In this document: one piece after another, positions 45,088 to 54,317 of the stretch
Numbering within the stretch: the first letter of the stretch is position 1
Layout of the letters: every line of letters starts with the position of its first letter
From: Geomonas silvestris
Lineage (GTDB): Bacteria > Desulfobacterota > Desulfuromonadia > Geobacterales > Geobacteraceae
Length of the DNA: 64,000 nt
NCBI RefSeq assembly: GCF_014193515.1
Contig: NZ_BLXX01000001.1
Coordinates: forward strand, 62,001-126,000
Reading direction: 5' to 3'
Program-made: the position numbers and the translations under genes
Notes under the pieces: generated by a model
The model's database searches: none
Told to the model about the DNA's origin: nothing
What the model saw: only the letters and a program-made list of their open reading frames with translations

Positions 45088-47586
45088 CTAAAGCCCTCTC
45101 CCTCTAAGCTGGGGCGAGGGGCTGACCACTCCCCCCGTTTTTGTCGCCACATTGAGCTGACTGAAGCTGTTGTCGGCGTTGACGGTGAAGGCAAGCACGC
45201 CGTTAGCGGAGGCCGCCACCGAAGAGGGCCCGGGGGTCAGGGTCACTGTCTTTACCGCCCCACCCGTGACAGAAACCGAGAAGGTTTGGCCAGGAACCAA
45301 CTTGGCAAGGTAGTGGTCGGTCGCCGAAGTGGTCGGCGTGTAGCTATAGCTGATAGGGGCACCAAGGTCGGCTCCGTTTTGGTCGCTGGGAAATCCGATT
45401 ACTACATTGCGGCTGGCCTGGATATGGGCACCTCTAAGATTAGCGGTACTTATGGGGGCCACCGCACTCTGTTGGCCGCTGGTGCCGGTAGCCTCGACTA
45501 CGTGCAGGAATTGGTCGTACTCCTGGAGGGTGGCCGGGGTGAATTTCACCCGGTACGAACCGGTATAGGGATTGCTGACGGTGAAGCTACCCGCCGGGTA
45601 AACCGTCTTCACGAACACCTTCGAGTTGCCGGACGCGGTGGCGACGGTGTCCCCCGTTACCGCAGGGAGCGAGGTGTACTGGGTGTACCAGTCTTTCAGG
45701 TTGCCGAGGGTTGCGTTGCTGCGCGTGACGTCGTAGACCACAAGCAGCCCCGGCCTTACGTGCAGCAGGGAGCGGCGGAAAAGCAAGGCGCGGTCGGTGT
45801 TCCACTGCCGTTTATAAGCATTGGTGATGTCGCCACTCACATAGAAGAAGCCCCCCCCTTCCTCCATACGGTCGATGGCCGGGGTGGTCAGGGCGGGGTT
45901 GGAGGCATGTGGCCCGTTGTTATTGAACAGGATGGTGTTGAAGGTAGTGGCGGCCGGGGAGTCTCCAGCCGCGTTCGAATGCGAAAGCAGGCGATCGCTG
46001 CCCCTCGACAGTGAGAAGTGTCCTTGGCTGTAACCCTCGTGGTTCGCCTGCGCCGCCACCCCCTTGAGGATCCCCTGCATATGGGTGCCGTCGGGATCGG
46101 TCCAACTGGAGCGCGAGGTGAAGATGCCGCTGCCGCTGGCAAGATGGGAGAGCGGCAGGATCGACGGAGGTACCGAGGTCACGTCTTTGCGCAGCCAGAG
46201 AACCTGGTCGTACAGTGCGGGGGTGTCCTGCCAGGCAGAGTTGACCAGCAGGTATTGCCCCACCTGGGCCAGTTTGGCGGAAGCGTCTATTCTCTGGAGG
46301 ATTCCCGTGAAGGGGAAGGCGAACGAGGTCCGGTTCACCCCCATCGGCACGCCGGTCCAGTACCCGGTATAAGGAACGTCGAGCAGGTTCGCCCCCAGGC
46401 GGTGCACCATCGACTCGACAAGACCGGAGAACCAGGTCATGCCGGCGATGGCCGGTTCCCCGGTGGCTGTGTAGTAACCGTAGAGGCTCGGCGCAAGGTA
46501 GCTGTAGCCACTGCCGTAGTTCCACCCCTCGACCGACTCGCCTCCGGCCTGCTGCAGCGGGCTTTCCAGCTGAGGGACGACCGAGGTGGTCAACCTGATT
46601 TTGGTCTGGCTGAAATAGGCCGGAATATCGGCGTTGTAACCATAAAGAGCCACGGGGATGAGTGACATCATGGCCTCGTGGCCGCTGCCGAAGTTCGAGT
46701 ACATCTTGCCGTAATCAGAAGCGACGGTGATCTGGCCTCCCGAGGGGTTCACGTGGGTGCTGTCGGCAGTACCACCGAAATCCTCGTAGTACCGTACGCC
46801 ATTGATAAGCACGCCGTTGTTGTACGCCGAGCGCACCCCCTGGATCCAATCGTACCAACGCAGCATCATGGGGGCGAGGAGATCCTTGTCCTGCTGGGAG
46901 AGCGTGTCGTAGATCCAGTCGTAGGCTATGGGGACGGCGACCAGGAAGCGGGAGCTGTAACCGAGCTTGTAGAACATGCTGGAGACCTGCCCAGCCAGGG
47001 TTTCGGTGGTGGCGGCCAGCGCGGTCACCTCTGCCGCGTTCACCGAAACGTCCGCCAGATCGCTCACCCTCAACGCCCGTAGCCCGTTCGGTTCCTCTCC
47101 GACGTTGAGCCCCTTTGCGATGCCGTTGACGAGCAACTCTTTTACCCGCGCCGCGTACTGTGCCGCCCTGGTCAGGTCCTGCCCGGCCCCCGGCTGTTTC
47201 AAGACCTGGTAGGCAAGGGCGTAACTCAGCAACTGATCGTTGAACCCTGACATGCGGTAGCCGTAGTAGTCGCTCCCCTGCCAATTCGCCTGTCCGAAGG
47301 CGATGACCCCACCGTAGCCGAGCACCGTCGGCTGGACGTTATAGCCGGTGTCGGTGAGATGCGTGTCGCACCAGGCGACCAGCTTGGTCCACTCGGCAGC
47401 GGCTCCGGCGCGCTTGGCCACCAGGCGGGTCAATTCCCCCGAATTAAGGATGATTCTCGGGTGGGGGCCATCCGGGAGGTAGTCGGGAGCGCCGACGGCC
47501 CAGCTCACCTTGCCCGAGCAAAGCAGCGAAAAGACGATGAAGAGTGCCAGCGAGATGACCAGTTCGTGACGAAGCCTTGTTTCCAT
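45088..47586 (-). CDS. Secreted heparinase II/III-like polysaccharide lyase
   Basis: This 832-residue protein has a signal peptide (LVISLALFIVFSLLCSGKVS WA). An alpha/alpha-toroid region (about 35-420) includes PHPRIILNSGELTRLVAKRA, VAVPIAYDWIYDTLSQQDKD and the Trp/Tyr-rich ESVEGWNYGSGYSYLAPSLY. A heparinase II/III-type beta-sandwich follows from about 500, with QANHEGYSQGHFSLSRGSDR and RRSLLHVRPGLLVVYDVTRS. The C-terminal 150 residues look like extra beta domains. In exopolysaccharide operons such lyases trim the polymer in the periplasm. It may also release the matrix. The catalytic residues are not assigned with certainty. Confidence 0.78.
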   Translation of the reverse strand: METRLRHELVISLALFIVFSLLCSGKVSWAVGAPDYLPDGPHPRIILNSGELTRLVAKRAGAAAEWTKLVAWCDTHLTDTGYNVQPTVLGYGGVIAFGQANWQGSDYYGYRMSGFNDQLLSYALAYQVLKQPGAGQDLTRAAQYAARVKELLVNGIAKGLNVGEEPNGLRALRVSDLADVSVNAAEVTALAATTETLAGQVSSMFYKLGYSSRFLVAVPIAYDWIYDTLSQQDKDLLAPMMLRWYDWIQGVRSAYNNGVLINGVRYYEDFGGTADSTHVNPSGGQITVASDYGKMYSNFGSGHEAMMSLIPVALYGYNADIPAYFSQTKIRLTTSVVPQLESPLQQAGGESVEGWNYGSGYSYLAPSLYGYYTATGEPAIAGMTWFSGLVESMVHRLGANLLDVPYTGYWTGVPMGVNRTSFAFPFTGILQRIDASAKLAQVGQYLLVNSAWQDTPALYDQVLWLRKDVTSVPPSILPLSHLASGSGIFTSRSSWTDPDGTHMQGILKGVAAQANHEGYSQGHFSLSRGSDRLLSHSNAAGDSPAATTFNTILFNNNGPHASNPALTTPAIDRMEEGGGFFYVSGDITNAYKRQWNTDRALLFRRSLLHVRPGLLVVYDVTRSNATLGNLKDWYTQYTSLPAVTGDTVATASGNSKVFVKTVYPAGSFTVSNPYTGSYRVKFTPATLQEYDQFLHVVEATGTSGQQSAVAPISTANLRGAHIQASRNVVIGFPSDQNGADLGAPISYSYTPTTSATDHYLAKLVPGQTFSVSVTGGAVKTVTLTPGPSSVAASANGVLAFTVNADNSFSQLNVATKTGGVVSPSPQLRGRGL

Positions 47587-47649
47587 GACGTGACTCCTTG
47601 TTGCGATGGCATCGATGGGTACTGCAGAGCTCCAGGCAAGGGCCAGGAA

Positions 47650-48942
47650 TCAACTCCCGACACAGCTGTCGAACATGCTCGCTAGTTGCTCGGTGAGCTG
47701 AAAACGAGAGTATTTTGACACATCCTGCGCACAGCGGCAGCGGACTTCCCCGATATTTTCTATTACGTGAACGAGCTTAGCGAGGACCTCCCCCGGCTCG
47801 GAAGGGAGGGCAAGGGTGCTGTTGCGGTATTCATCGGCGAGCAGGTCCCAGGTCTCGCCACGCGGTACGATACCAAAGACGTGCTTGCCGGTTGCAAGGT
47901 ACTCGAAGACCTTGCCGGGGAAGATGCGACCGGCACCGGGCAGGTCGCTCAGGGAAAGCAGAAGCACGTCCGCCTTAAACATCTCGGAGATCGCCTCCTT
48001 GTGTTCGACGTACCCAAGAAAGGTGACACAGTCGGATGCGGGCCCACTAAAGGCATCGAGCTCGCTGTCGACCACGCGGCCAATGATCCGGCACCGCAGC
48101 CGCTGCCGCAGCTCCGGCCGCTGCTCTACCAGCGCGTGGACGGCGTTCATAAAGGGGCGCAGCGAGGTGGCGTTCCAGACGGTCCCCGTATAGACGAAGC
48201 TTATCTGCTGGCTTTCCGAAACGAGCTCACCCTCGGGAAGGTCTTCAGAGTCGTAGCCATTGGTGATGGCACGTCCCTTGCCTGGATCGAGGGTGGGATA
48301 GCGACTGAGGATGCTGGTTACGTAGCTTTGGGTGGCCGCAGTGAACCGGGTGCAGTTTTTGAGTACGTACCCTTCCAAAAAGGCATCGATGCTGCGCGAC
48401 AGGGTGTTCTTGGTCGCGTTTTCCCATTGTTCCCTCGAAAAGGTCCACTCGTCGCGGAAGTCGATGATTACCGGCACGCCGTAGCGCTTGGCGAGAAACA
48501 CAACGGGTACCAGTGCGGAGTACGGCGGAGAGGTGACAAATACGCAGTCGACCGCCCGGGCCCGGAGCAGGTCGCGCGCCTTCAAGGTAAGGTGCGGCCA
48601 CCAAAGTACCTGCGCATCGGGGAGCAATAATCCCATGGCCACCTTTTTCACCAAGCGCAGCACCCGGCTCTTAATGCCGCCACGGGAGGGCCCGCCCCCC
48701 TGTTTAATCGAGTAGGAAGGTTCGTAGGTTTTCGCCTTGTGGACGGCCACCCCAGAGGGTATGTCCGCCAGCAGGCTGTGGTCGGTGAGGGGGACCGACG
48801 GGTTCAGCGCGGTCAGCACCACCGGTTGCCACGAGAAGCGCTCAAGGTACTTGACGAACTTGGCGACCCGCTGTACCCCGGCACCTCCGGTCGGGGGGAA
48901 TGTGTAAGATACCACCAGTACCCTGCGCTCGGCCTTGGCCAT
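47650..48942 (-). CDS. GT4-like glycosyltransferase
   Basis: This 430-residue protein has VLVVSYTFPPTGGAGVQRVA (the GG loop of GT-B enzymes) and VTSPPYSALVPVVFLAKRYG. VPVIIDFRDEWTFSREQWEN is the D-x-R-D-x-W region common in EPS glycosyltransferases. The donor site includes YTGTVWNATSLRPFM and PGAGRIFPGKVFEYLATGKH. Its ATG overlaps the acetyltransferase stop by one base (TGATG). It should add one sugar of the repeat unit on the cytoplasmic side. Confidence 0.87.
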   Translation of the reverse strand: MAKAERRVLVVSYTFPPTGGAGVQRVAKFVKYLERFSWQPVVLTALNPSVPLTDHSLLADIPSGVAVHKAKTYEPSYSIKQGGGPSRGGIKSRVLRLVKKVAMGLLLPDAQVLWWPHLTLKARDLLRARAVDCVFVTSPPYSALVPVVFLAKRYGVPVIIDFRDEWTFSREQWENATKNTLSRSIDAFLEGYVLKNCTRFTAATQSYVTSILSRYPTLDPGKGRAITNGYDSEDLPEGELVSESQQISFVYTGTVWNATSLRPFMNAVHALVEQRPELRQRLRCRIIGRVVDSELDAFSGPASDCVTFLGYVEHKEAISEMFKADVLLLSLSDLPGAGRIFPGKVFEYLATGKHVFGIVPRGETWDLLADEYRNSTLALPSEPGEVLAKLVHVIENIGEVRCRCAQDVSKYSRFQLTEQLASMFDSCVGS

Positions 48943-49475
48943 CAGCTATCCTCCACCGTGTCGTTTACCGGCGCGACCTCGCGGACCACCTTGGCGGGCA
49001 CCCCCGCCACGACCACATTGTTGGGGACCGCTTTGACAACGACCGCGTTCGCCCCGATCAGCACGTTGTCCCCGACGGTTATCCCGCCTACCACCTTTGC
49101 CCCGGAACCGAAGAAAACCCCGCTGCCGATACGCGGGATCTGTCCCTTCTCTGCACCGATGACCACCCCGCTTTCCAGGGTGACATCATCGCCGCCCACG
49201 ACCGCGGAATTGATGGTGATGCCGACGCTGTGCAGGATGATCAACCTCCTGCCAAACTTCGCGTTCATGCCGATCACGCACCCGCAAAGCACCGCGTTCA
49301 ACTTGTGCAGCAAAAACGCGAACCAGCGGGTAAGCGGGCTTCTCCCGAAGAAGGCCATCCCTCTGTACAAAAGCAGCGAGAGGGTAGCATCGCTTAAAAA
49401 AGAACGTAACAGGTACGGGCCGCTGTCACTGCCGTACAACCAGCGTGCCTTGGCCTTCAAGTCCTCGATCAGCAT
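48942..49475 (-). CDS. Hexapeptide-repeat acetyltransferase (CysE-like fold)
   Basis: This 177-residue protein has an N-terminal helical stretch and a left-handed beta-helix: IGMNAKFGRRLIILHSVGIT, GDDVTLESGVVIGAEKG, VVGGITVGDNVLIGANAVVV and the end VVVAGVPAKVVRE. The His in LHSVGI corresponds to the catalytic region of serine acetyltransferase-like O-acetyltransferases. In this setting it more probably acetylates a sugar or lipid-linked intermediate than serine. It overlaps the upstream glycosyltransferase by 7 bases and the next gene by one base. Confidence 0.87.
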   Translation of the reverse strand: MLIEDLKAKARWLYGSDSGPYLLRSFLSDATLSLLLYRGMAFFGRSPLTRWFAFLLHKLNAVLCGCVIGMNAKFGRRLIILHSVGITINSAVVGGDDVTLESGVVIGAEKGQIPRIGSGVFFGSGAKVVGGITVGDNVLIGANAVVVKAVPNNVVVAGVPAKVVREVAPVNDTVEDS

Positions 49476-50653
49476 GACCGGCCTCCTTGGTGCGAGAGAG
49501 CCTGTTCAAACAGGCAGACCAGCTTCTCTGCGTTGTCCTGCCAGGAGCCGACCGGAACAGGACCGGCCTTTCGTTCCGAGGCAGCCTGGATCATCTTCAG
49601 AAGAGCCTGGGTCAGTTGGTCAACCCTGCCAGGATCCACCAGGATCATGCTCCCGTCATCCCTGAAGATTTCCGGAATTCCGCCGACTCGCGTCGCGACA
49701 ACAGGGGTGCGGCAGGCCTGGGCCTCCAGGACCACGTTCGGTACGCCCTCGTTATAGCTTGGCAGGCACAGTACCGATGCCGCATTCATCCACAGCGCGA
49801 TGCTCTCCAGTTGCTGTGTGCCTAAGAAGAGAACCTTGGCACCAGGCAAACTGAATTTTTTAACTTTGTCTTCACAGGGGCCGGAACCAATAATAGCAAG
49901 TTGCGGCGTATCGACAATGTTTGTTGTGGTTAAAATATTCCTATATGCCTCGAGTAGATCCATTATCCCCTTTTCTACCTTCAGATTGCCTACATATAAA
50001 ATGAGAGGGCGAGCACCTTCGATCCCCAGCGCAAGGCGCGCCGTTTGAGAGGGCACCGGGAAAAACAGGCTACTGTCCACTCCGTTGTAGACGGTTTCCA
50101 TCTTGGCGGGGTCGATGCCGAGCGTTGCGAGTCGCTCCTGCAGGGCCCGGCTCACACAGAGTACTTTTTGAGCCCGCCTGGCGGCCTCGAGGGAGCGCGA
50201 GGTGACGGGGCACGAGGGGGCCAGTCGGTTCACGTCCGAGCCGTGCACCTTCACGAACAACGGGACCCTCAGGCGCTGGGCGATTCTGCTCGCGGCCCAG
50301 GCATCGGGAAAGAGCCAGGAGGCGTAGACCAGATCAAACGGACGCTGCCCCGCGAGCCGCCGCACGGTCGGCAAGATAGAGTACAAAAAAGCCTCCCCCT
50401 GCAGTTTCCGCAGCATGCCGGGAAGATAGTAGTAGGTCGGGTGGTGCACCTCGACGCCGGTGCCGACGGCCGCGAGGGGGGCAACCGGAGGCGGCGCTAT
50501 GGCAGCGATGGTCGTGGTCCAGGGAACGGGAGAAACTACGGCGATATCGTAGTGTGAGCTGAGCGCGAGGACCTGCTGGCGGTTAAACTCCGCCATGCCG
50601 CGCCGGTACGGGTTCGGGTAGAGGTTGGAAATAAAAAGGATGCGCCTTCTCAA
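49469..50653 (-). CDS. GT4 glycosyltransferase, exosortase-locus type
   Basis: This 394-residue protein has ILFISNLYPNPYRRGMAEFN, the N-terminal loop typical of PEP-CTERM/XrtA-locus GT4 enzymes. FVKVHGSDVNRLAPSC and METVYNGVDSSLFFPVPSQT are also typical. The donor-binding region has LILYVGNLKVEKGIMDLLEA and PSYNEGVPNVVLEAQACRTP (the E-x7-E motif). It is a cytoplasmic retaining transferase. It is coupled by a 4-base overlap to the next glycosyltransferase upstream. Confidence 0.9.
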   Translation of the reverse strand: MRRRILFISNLYPNPYRRGMAEFNRQQVLALSSHYDIAVVSPVPWTTTIAAIAPPPVAPLAAVGTGVEVHHPTYYYLPGMLRKLQGEAFLYSILPTVRRLAGQRPFDLVYASWLFPDAWAASRIAQRLRVPLFVKVHGSDVNRLAPSCPVTSRSLEAARRAQKVLCVSRALQERLATLGIDPAKMETVYNGVDSSLFFPVPSQTARLALGIEGARPLILYVGNLKVEKGIMDLLEAYRNILTTTNIVDTPQLAIIGSGPCEDKVKKFSLPGAKVLFLGTQQLESIALWMNAASVLCLPSYNEGVPNVVLEAQACRTPVVATRVGGIPEIFRDDGSMILVDPGRVDQLTQALLKMIQAASERKAGPVPVGSWQDNAEKLVCLFEQALSHQGGRSC

Positions 50654-51738
50654 GTGGCTACCTCCCTTGTCAGTAGGCCGGAGTAGAGCCGCTCGTACCT
50701 GTAACAGGTGGCACGCACATCGAAGTGTTCAAGGACCCGTTTCCTGCCGCGCTCCCCCATCTCCTTGCGCAGGGCGGGGTCGCCGATGAGCTGGGCCAGG
50801 CGCTCGGCCATGAACTCGGGATTGCCCGCCGGGACCAGGAAACCGGTGCCGCCATCGAGTACCACCTCCGGGTTGCCTCCTACCTCTGTGGCGACGACCG
50901 GCAACTCGGTCGCCATCGCTTCCAGGAGGGTGAGTGAAATCCCCTCGGTTACCGAACTGAGGACGAAGAGGTCGAGATCCCGCAGAAGTCCCGCCACATC
51001 GTCCTGCATGCCGCGGAAGTTAACCCGCGAGTCCAGGCCGAGAGTTGCGGACTGCACCTCCAGCGCCCCGCGCAAGGGGCCATCCCCGATCACCTCCAAG
51101 GTGAAGGGGAACTGCCGGCGCGCCAGGATAGCGCAGGCGGCAAGCAACGTGGCGTGGTCTTTCTCGGGGGACAGACGCGCCACGATGCCGATCTTCGGCA
51201 CCAAAGCAGGATCGCGGCGGGCTCCCGGCGCAAAGAGACCGGAATCGACGCCGTTCAGGATCACCGATACCTTGGCCGGTGCGATCCGCTCCACGTGCAG
51301 GCAGACATCCCTGGCATTGTCCGACACGGCTACGATGGCGTCGCTAAAAAACGAGGCCACCCTGTTACACCAGATTTTCTTGTAATCGCGCGGGTAGTTG
51401 CGCCCGTGCTTGGTATGCACCACGCGGGCGCCCCCTAGGTACGCGGCCAAGGCGCCATGAAGATGAGGCGCCGGGTTATGGGTATGCACGATATCGATCC
51501 CAAGCTCAGTCACCAGGCGCTTGAGCGTGCGAACCGCCGACAGGCTGAATCCCGGCCCCTTGCCGACCTCGAAGACACGAGCAGGGTCGAGAGCTGCCCC
51601 CAGGGCACCTTTTCTTTCCAGGCAGACCACGTAGGGGTTGATGTTGCCTGTGTAATTGTCGAGCAACCCGAGGACGAATTTCTCCAACCCGCCTACCTCG
51701 AGCCCCAGCACGACGTGCAGAACGTTAATCATGGGCAC
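50650..51738 (-). CDS. GT4 glycosyltransferase, PEP-CTERM/EpsH1-associated type
   Basis: This 362-residue protein starts with INVLHVVLGLEVGGLEKFVL, the characteristic 'h v v . s L d . G G l E . . v v' of sugar transferases linked with EpsH1 loci (TIGR03088-like). IDIVHTHNPAPHLHGALAAY, NGVDSGLFAPGARRD, and LSSVTEGISLTLLEAMATEL with E-x7-E complete the fold. It sits 14 bases inside the end region of the CapK-like gene. The role is addition of a sugar to the lipid-linked repeat. Confidence 0.9.
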   Translation of the reverse strand: MPMINVLHVVLGLEVGGLEKFVLGLLDNYTGNINPYVVCLERKGALGAALDPARVFEVGKGPGFSLSAVRTLKRLVTELGIDIVHTHNPAPHLHGALAAYLGGARVVHTKHGRNYPRDYKKIWCNRVASFFSDAIVAVSDNARDVCLHVERIAPAKVSVILNGVDSGLFAPGARRDPALVPKIGIVARLSPEKDHATLLAACAILARRQFPFTLEVIGDGPLRGALEVQSATLGLDSRVNFRGMQDDVAGLLRDLDLFVLSSVTEGISLTLLEAMATELPVVATEVGGNPEVVLDGGTGFLVPAGNPEFMAERLAQLIGDPALRKEMGERGRKRVLEHFDVRATCYRYERLYSGLLTREVAT

Positions 51739-53101
51739 CGCCGTGTATCCGCGAGATGGTGACCCGGTGCTTGCCGGTCGCGTTCAGGGGAATGCTGTCG
51801 CAAAAGGAGAAGTCGAGACGCATAGAGCCCCCTACCGCCAGGCGAATCTGCTTCTCGAGTGCCTGGAGCCGAACCTGGGAAAGCTCACTTAGCGGTACGA
51901 TCTTGACTACTATATGATCCAGCCTCTCCTGAACGACCTGGAAACGGGATACCTCGGGGTAATCCTTGAACATGTGCGGGAAAAACTCTCCGGGGACCAG
52001 CTTGTTATTCGGCAGCCTGATCATGTCGAGCGACCTTCCCACCACATGGGAGACCAAGGGGAGCCCTCTGCCGCAACTGCAGGAATGGCCGCAGGCGACC
52101 ACGAGATCGCCGATTTCGTAGCGGATGAAGGGCATCCCGAAGTTGTGGAGGTCCGTCACAACCACCCTGCCCATTTCGCCGTCCGCTGCAGGGGTGCCGT
52201 CTTCTTTGAGGACTTCCACGTAGAGGTTTTCCGCGCTGAGGTGGAGCCCCTCGTGCCGTTCGCACTCCGCCCCGATGAGCATGAACTCGCGGGCCCCGTA
52301 GGTGTTGAAGACCTTGCATCCGAAAACCCGCTCCAGGGTTTCCCGCTGAAAGGACTGCAGCGGCTCGGCAGCCGAGATAACCCCCTTTGGAGAGAAGGCC
52401 ACCTTGCCGGTCTGCTCGATGTAGAGAGCGAGATGGTAGAGAGGGTTCGTGTAGCCGATTACCACCGACGGCTTGTAGCTGTTCAGTTGCTGAAGACAGC
52501 TGTGCATCTGCTCCTCGGAGAAATCGAAGCAGTTGAAGTACAGCTGCCGGTCCAGGTGACGCTGCATGTACTCCTTGAGCTTCTTGAAGGGCGGCACCGG
52601 GTCCAGGGGCAATCCCCATATGTATGCCTGTTTGGTGCCCGGCCTGGCACCGGCCCAACTGTAACCTCTCTTGGACATCGCCATGCGCCAGCTGTAGCTC
52701 AGCTTGGTGATGCCAAACTGCAGCGGGTCCCCGGTGGAGCCTCCGGTAGCCTTGGCCCAGAGCGTTCCGCGATGGGCCGAGGAGACCAGGCGGGGGAAAT
52801 TTTCCCGAATGACCGCCTTGGTAAGCAGCGGCAGCCTGCTGAACTGCGTGTCGTCCAGGCCCCGCTGCGGCGAGAAACCTGCGTCTTCCAACAGGTCCCG
52901 GTAATAGGGACAGTACCTGTAGGCGTGGCCCAGCAGCACCGCCAGTTGCTCTTTGCGCTGGGCCTCCAGGACCGGTTGCGGAAACCACTGGCTTTCCAGG
53001 GAGCGGCGGTAAAAGGCGCAGGTCTCCCGCCTTTTGATCACGTCCTCAAATACGGGGAAGTACAGTTTTTCGTAGGCTTGCTGGTACAAACGATTCAACA
53101 T
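51725..53101 (-). CDS. CapK/phenylacetate-CoA-ligase-like AMP-forming enzyme
   Basis: ATG 53101, after GAGGTGAC, gives 458 residues; longer frames overlap the ATP-grasp gene. The adenylate-forming signature is AKATGGSTGDPLQFG. SKRGYSWAGARPG, VFNTYGAREFMLIGAECE, and VVTDLHNFGMPFIRYEIGDL follow in the usual order. CapK-like proteins in capsule and EPS loci activate a carboxylic acid as adenylate. With the neighbouring ATP-grasp protein it may attach an amino-acid or acyl group to the polymer. The exact reaction is unknown. Confidence 0.87.
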   Translation of the reverse strand: MLNRLYQQAYEKLYFPVFEDVIKRRETCAFYRRSLESQWFPQPVLEAQRKEQLAVLLGHAYRYCPYYRDLLEDAGFSPQRGLDDTQFSRLPLLTKAVIRENFPRLVSSAHRGTLWAKATGGSTGDPLQFGITKLSYSWRMAMSKRGYSWAGARPGTKQAYIWGLPLDPVPPFKKLKEYMQRHLDRQLYFNCFDFSEEQMHSCLQQLNSYKPSVVIGYTNPLYHLALYIEQTGKVAFSPKGVISAAEPLQSFQRETLERVFGCKVFNTYGAREFMLIGAECERHEGLHLSAENLYVEVLKEDGTPAADGEMGRVVVTDLHNFGMPFIRYEIGDLVVACGHSCSCGRGLPLVSHVVGRSLDMIRLPNNKLVPGEFFPHMFKDYPEVSRFQVVQERLDHIVVKIVPLSELSQVRLQALEKQIRLAVGGSMRLDFSFCDSIPLNATGKHRVTISRIHGGAHD

Positions 53102-53127
53102 AGTCACCTCACGGTACATGTCATGGG

Positions 53128-54303
53128 TTACGCCGTGAAATCGGCCAACCGCACCCCAAGGGCCTGGTAAGCCAGCATGACCCGTAAATTGCACCCAGCA
53201 TTCCGGGCAAAATCACCTTCCTGGAACGACCAGCCATCTTCGCCATGGAAGTACCTGCCATTCACCCCATTCACGCGCATTTCGTGAGTCTCACCCGGTC
53301 CGAGAGCAACCGGCTTGCCGTCTTCGAAGTAGTAACACCCCGGCTCGTTGGCCCCGTAGAAGGTCTGCAGTTCGTTGACCAGGAACTGACCGCCTGGGGT
53401 CACAAAAACGTCGACCGACATGCACCGGGTCTCGATGAGATCGGTGACCCCTTTGACGAAATCGAGGATCTCGTGATCGGGATTGAGGAAAAGTGCGACT
53501 TTGGAGCCGCTGTGGAAATCCCCTTTCCTTCCTTTTTCGTAGGCGAAGAAGCTGTCACCGATCCTGATCACCCGGATCTCACGCACCCCCGGCAGGTACT
53601 CCTGAAATAGGACGTAGCCCAGTTGCTTGTCGTTGGTGTCGAAAAAATAGTTGGTGAACCCGCTCTTAAAACAGGAGCAGAGCACCTTTCTCCCCTGGCT
53701 CAGGTCCTTGAGGATCATCACGCCCGAGGCGTCCGAGCCGATGTCGGTCTTGAAAAGAAGGGGAAACCGGGTCTCCTGCAGGAACCTCGCCGCCTTTTCC
53801 CGGTCGTTGAACACGTACGTCTTTGGGTGGGGGATCTTGAAGTTCTCCAAGACGTAGGAGCACCGGATCTTGCTCTCGTAAAACCAGATGTCGTTGATAG
53901 GCGGGAACATGTTCAGCTGCTTGATCCTGGTCAGGAAAAAGGCCACTTCGTCGAAGAACTTCTTGCCGTAGCTCGCGAGCACGAAAGGGCGCAGGAACAC
54001 GACCTCGTAATGGTTGGCCTCCAGTTGGGCGATCCACCCCGGGGAACCCACGTCAAGCAGGTCGTAGGGGACGCCGAGTTCGCGACAGGCAGCCTCGAAA
54101 TAGCAGTGCCGCAGCATCGGATCTATGACGATGCAGGCCTTCCGCCCGGTCCTGAGAGGGACAACCCGCGCTCCGGACAGCACTTTATCGTACTTTTCCC
54201 ACCACACCGAGGCGAAGTACTTGTAAGGGTCGTACTGTGTCTTGAGGTACCTCTTGGCGGCCTGTGGCAGCGACCTTGCGAGCCTCACTAACGCTTTGTT
54301 CAT
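53128..54303 (-). CDS. ATP-grasp enzyme
   Basis: ATG 54303, after CAGGGGGC, gives 391 residues. The ATP-grasp fold shows in ENFKIPHPKTYVFND, RFPLLFKTDIGSDASGVMIL (Gly-rich loop), VLFQEYLPGVREIRVIRIGD, AYEKGRKGDFHSG and MSVDVFVTPGGQFLVNELQT (metal-binding Asp/Asn-Glu). The N-terminal 100 residues are a RimK-like preATP domain. The family joins a carboxylate to an amine or thiol via acyl phosphate. Lying between the polymerase and the CapK-like ligase, it may amidate uronic acids of the polymer with an amino acid. Confidence 0.83.
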   Translation of the reverse strand: MNKALVRLARSLPQAAKRYLKTQYDPYKYFASVWWEKYDKVLSGARVVPLRTGRKACIVIDPMLRHCYFEAACRELGVPYDLLDVGSPGWIAQLEANHYEVVFLRPFVLASYGKKFFDEVAFFLTRIKQLNMFPPINDIWFYESKIRCSYVLENFKIPHPKTYVFNDREKAARFLQETRFPLLFKTDIGSDASGVMILKDLSQGRKVLCSCFKSGFTNYFFDTNDKQLGYVLFQEYLPGVREIRVIRIGDSFFAYEKGRKGDFHSGSKVALFLNPDHEILDFVKGVTDLIETRCMSVDVFVTPGGQFLVNELQTFYGANEPGCYYFEDGKPVALGPGETHEMRVNGVNGRYFHGEDGWSFQEGDFARNAGCNLRVMLAYQALGVRLADFTA

Positions 54304-54317
54304 TATGCCCCCTGCGA

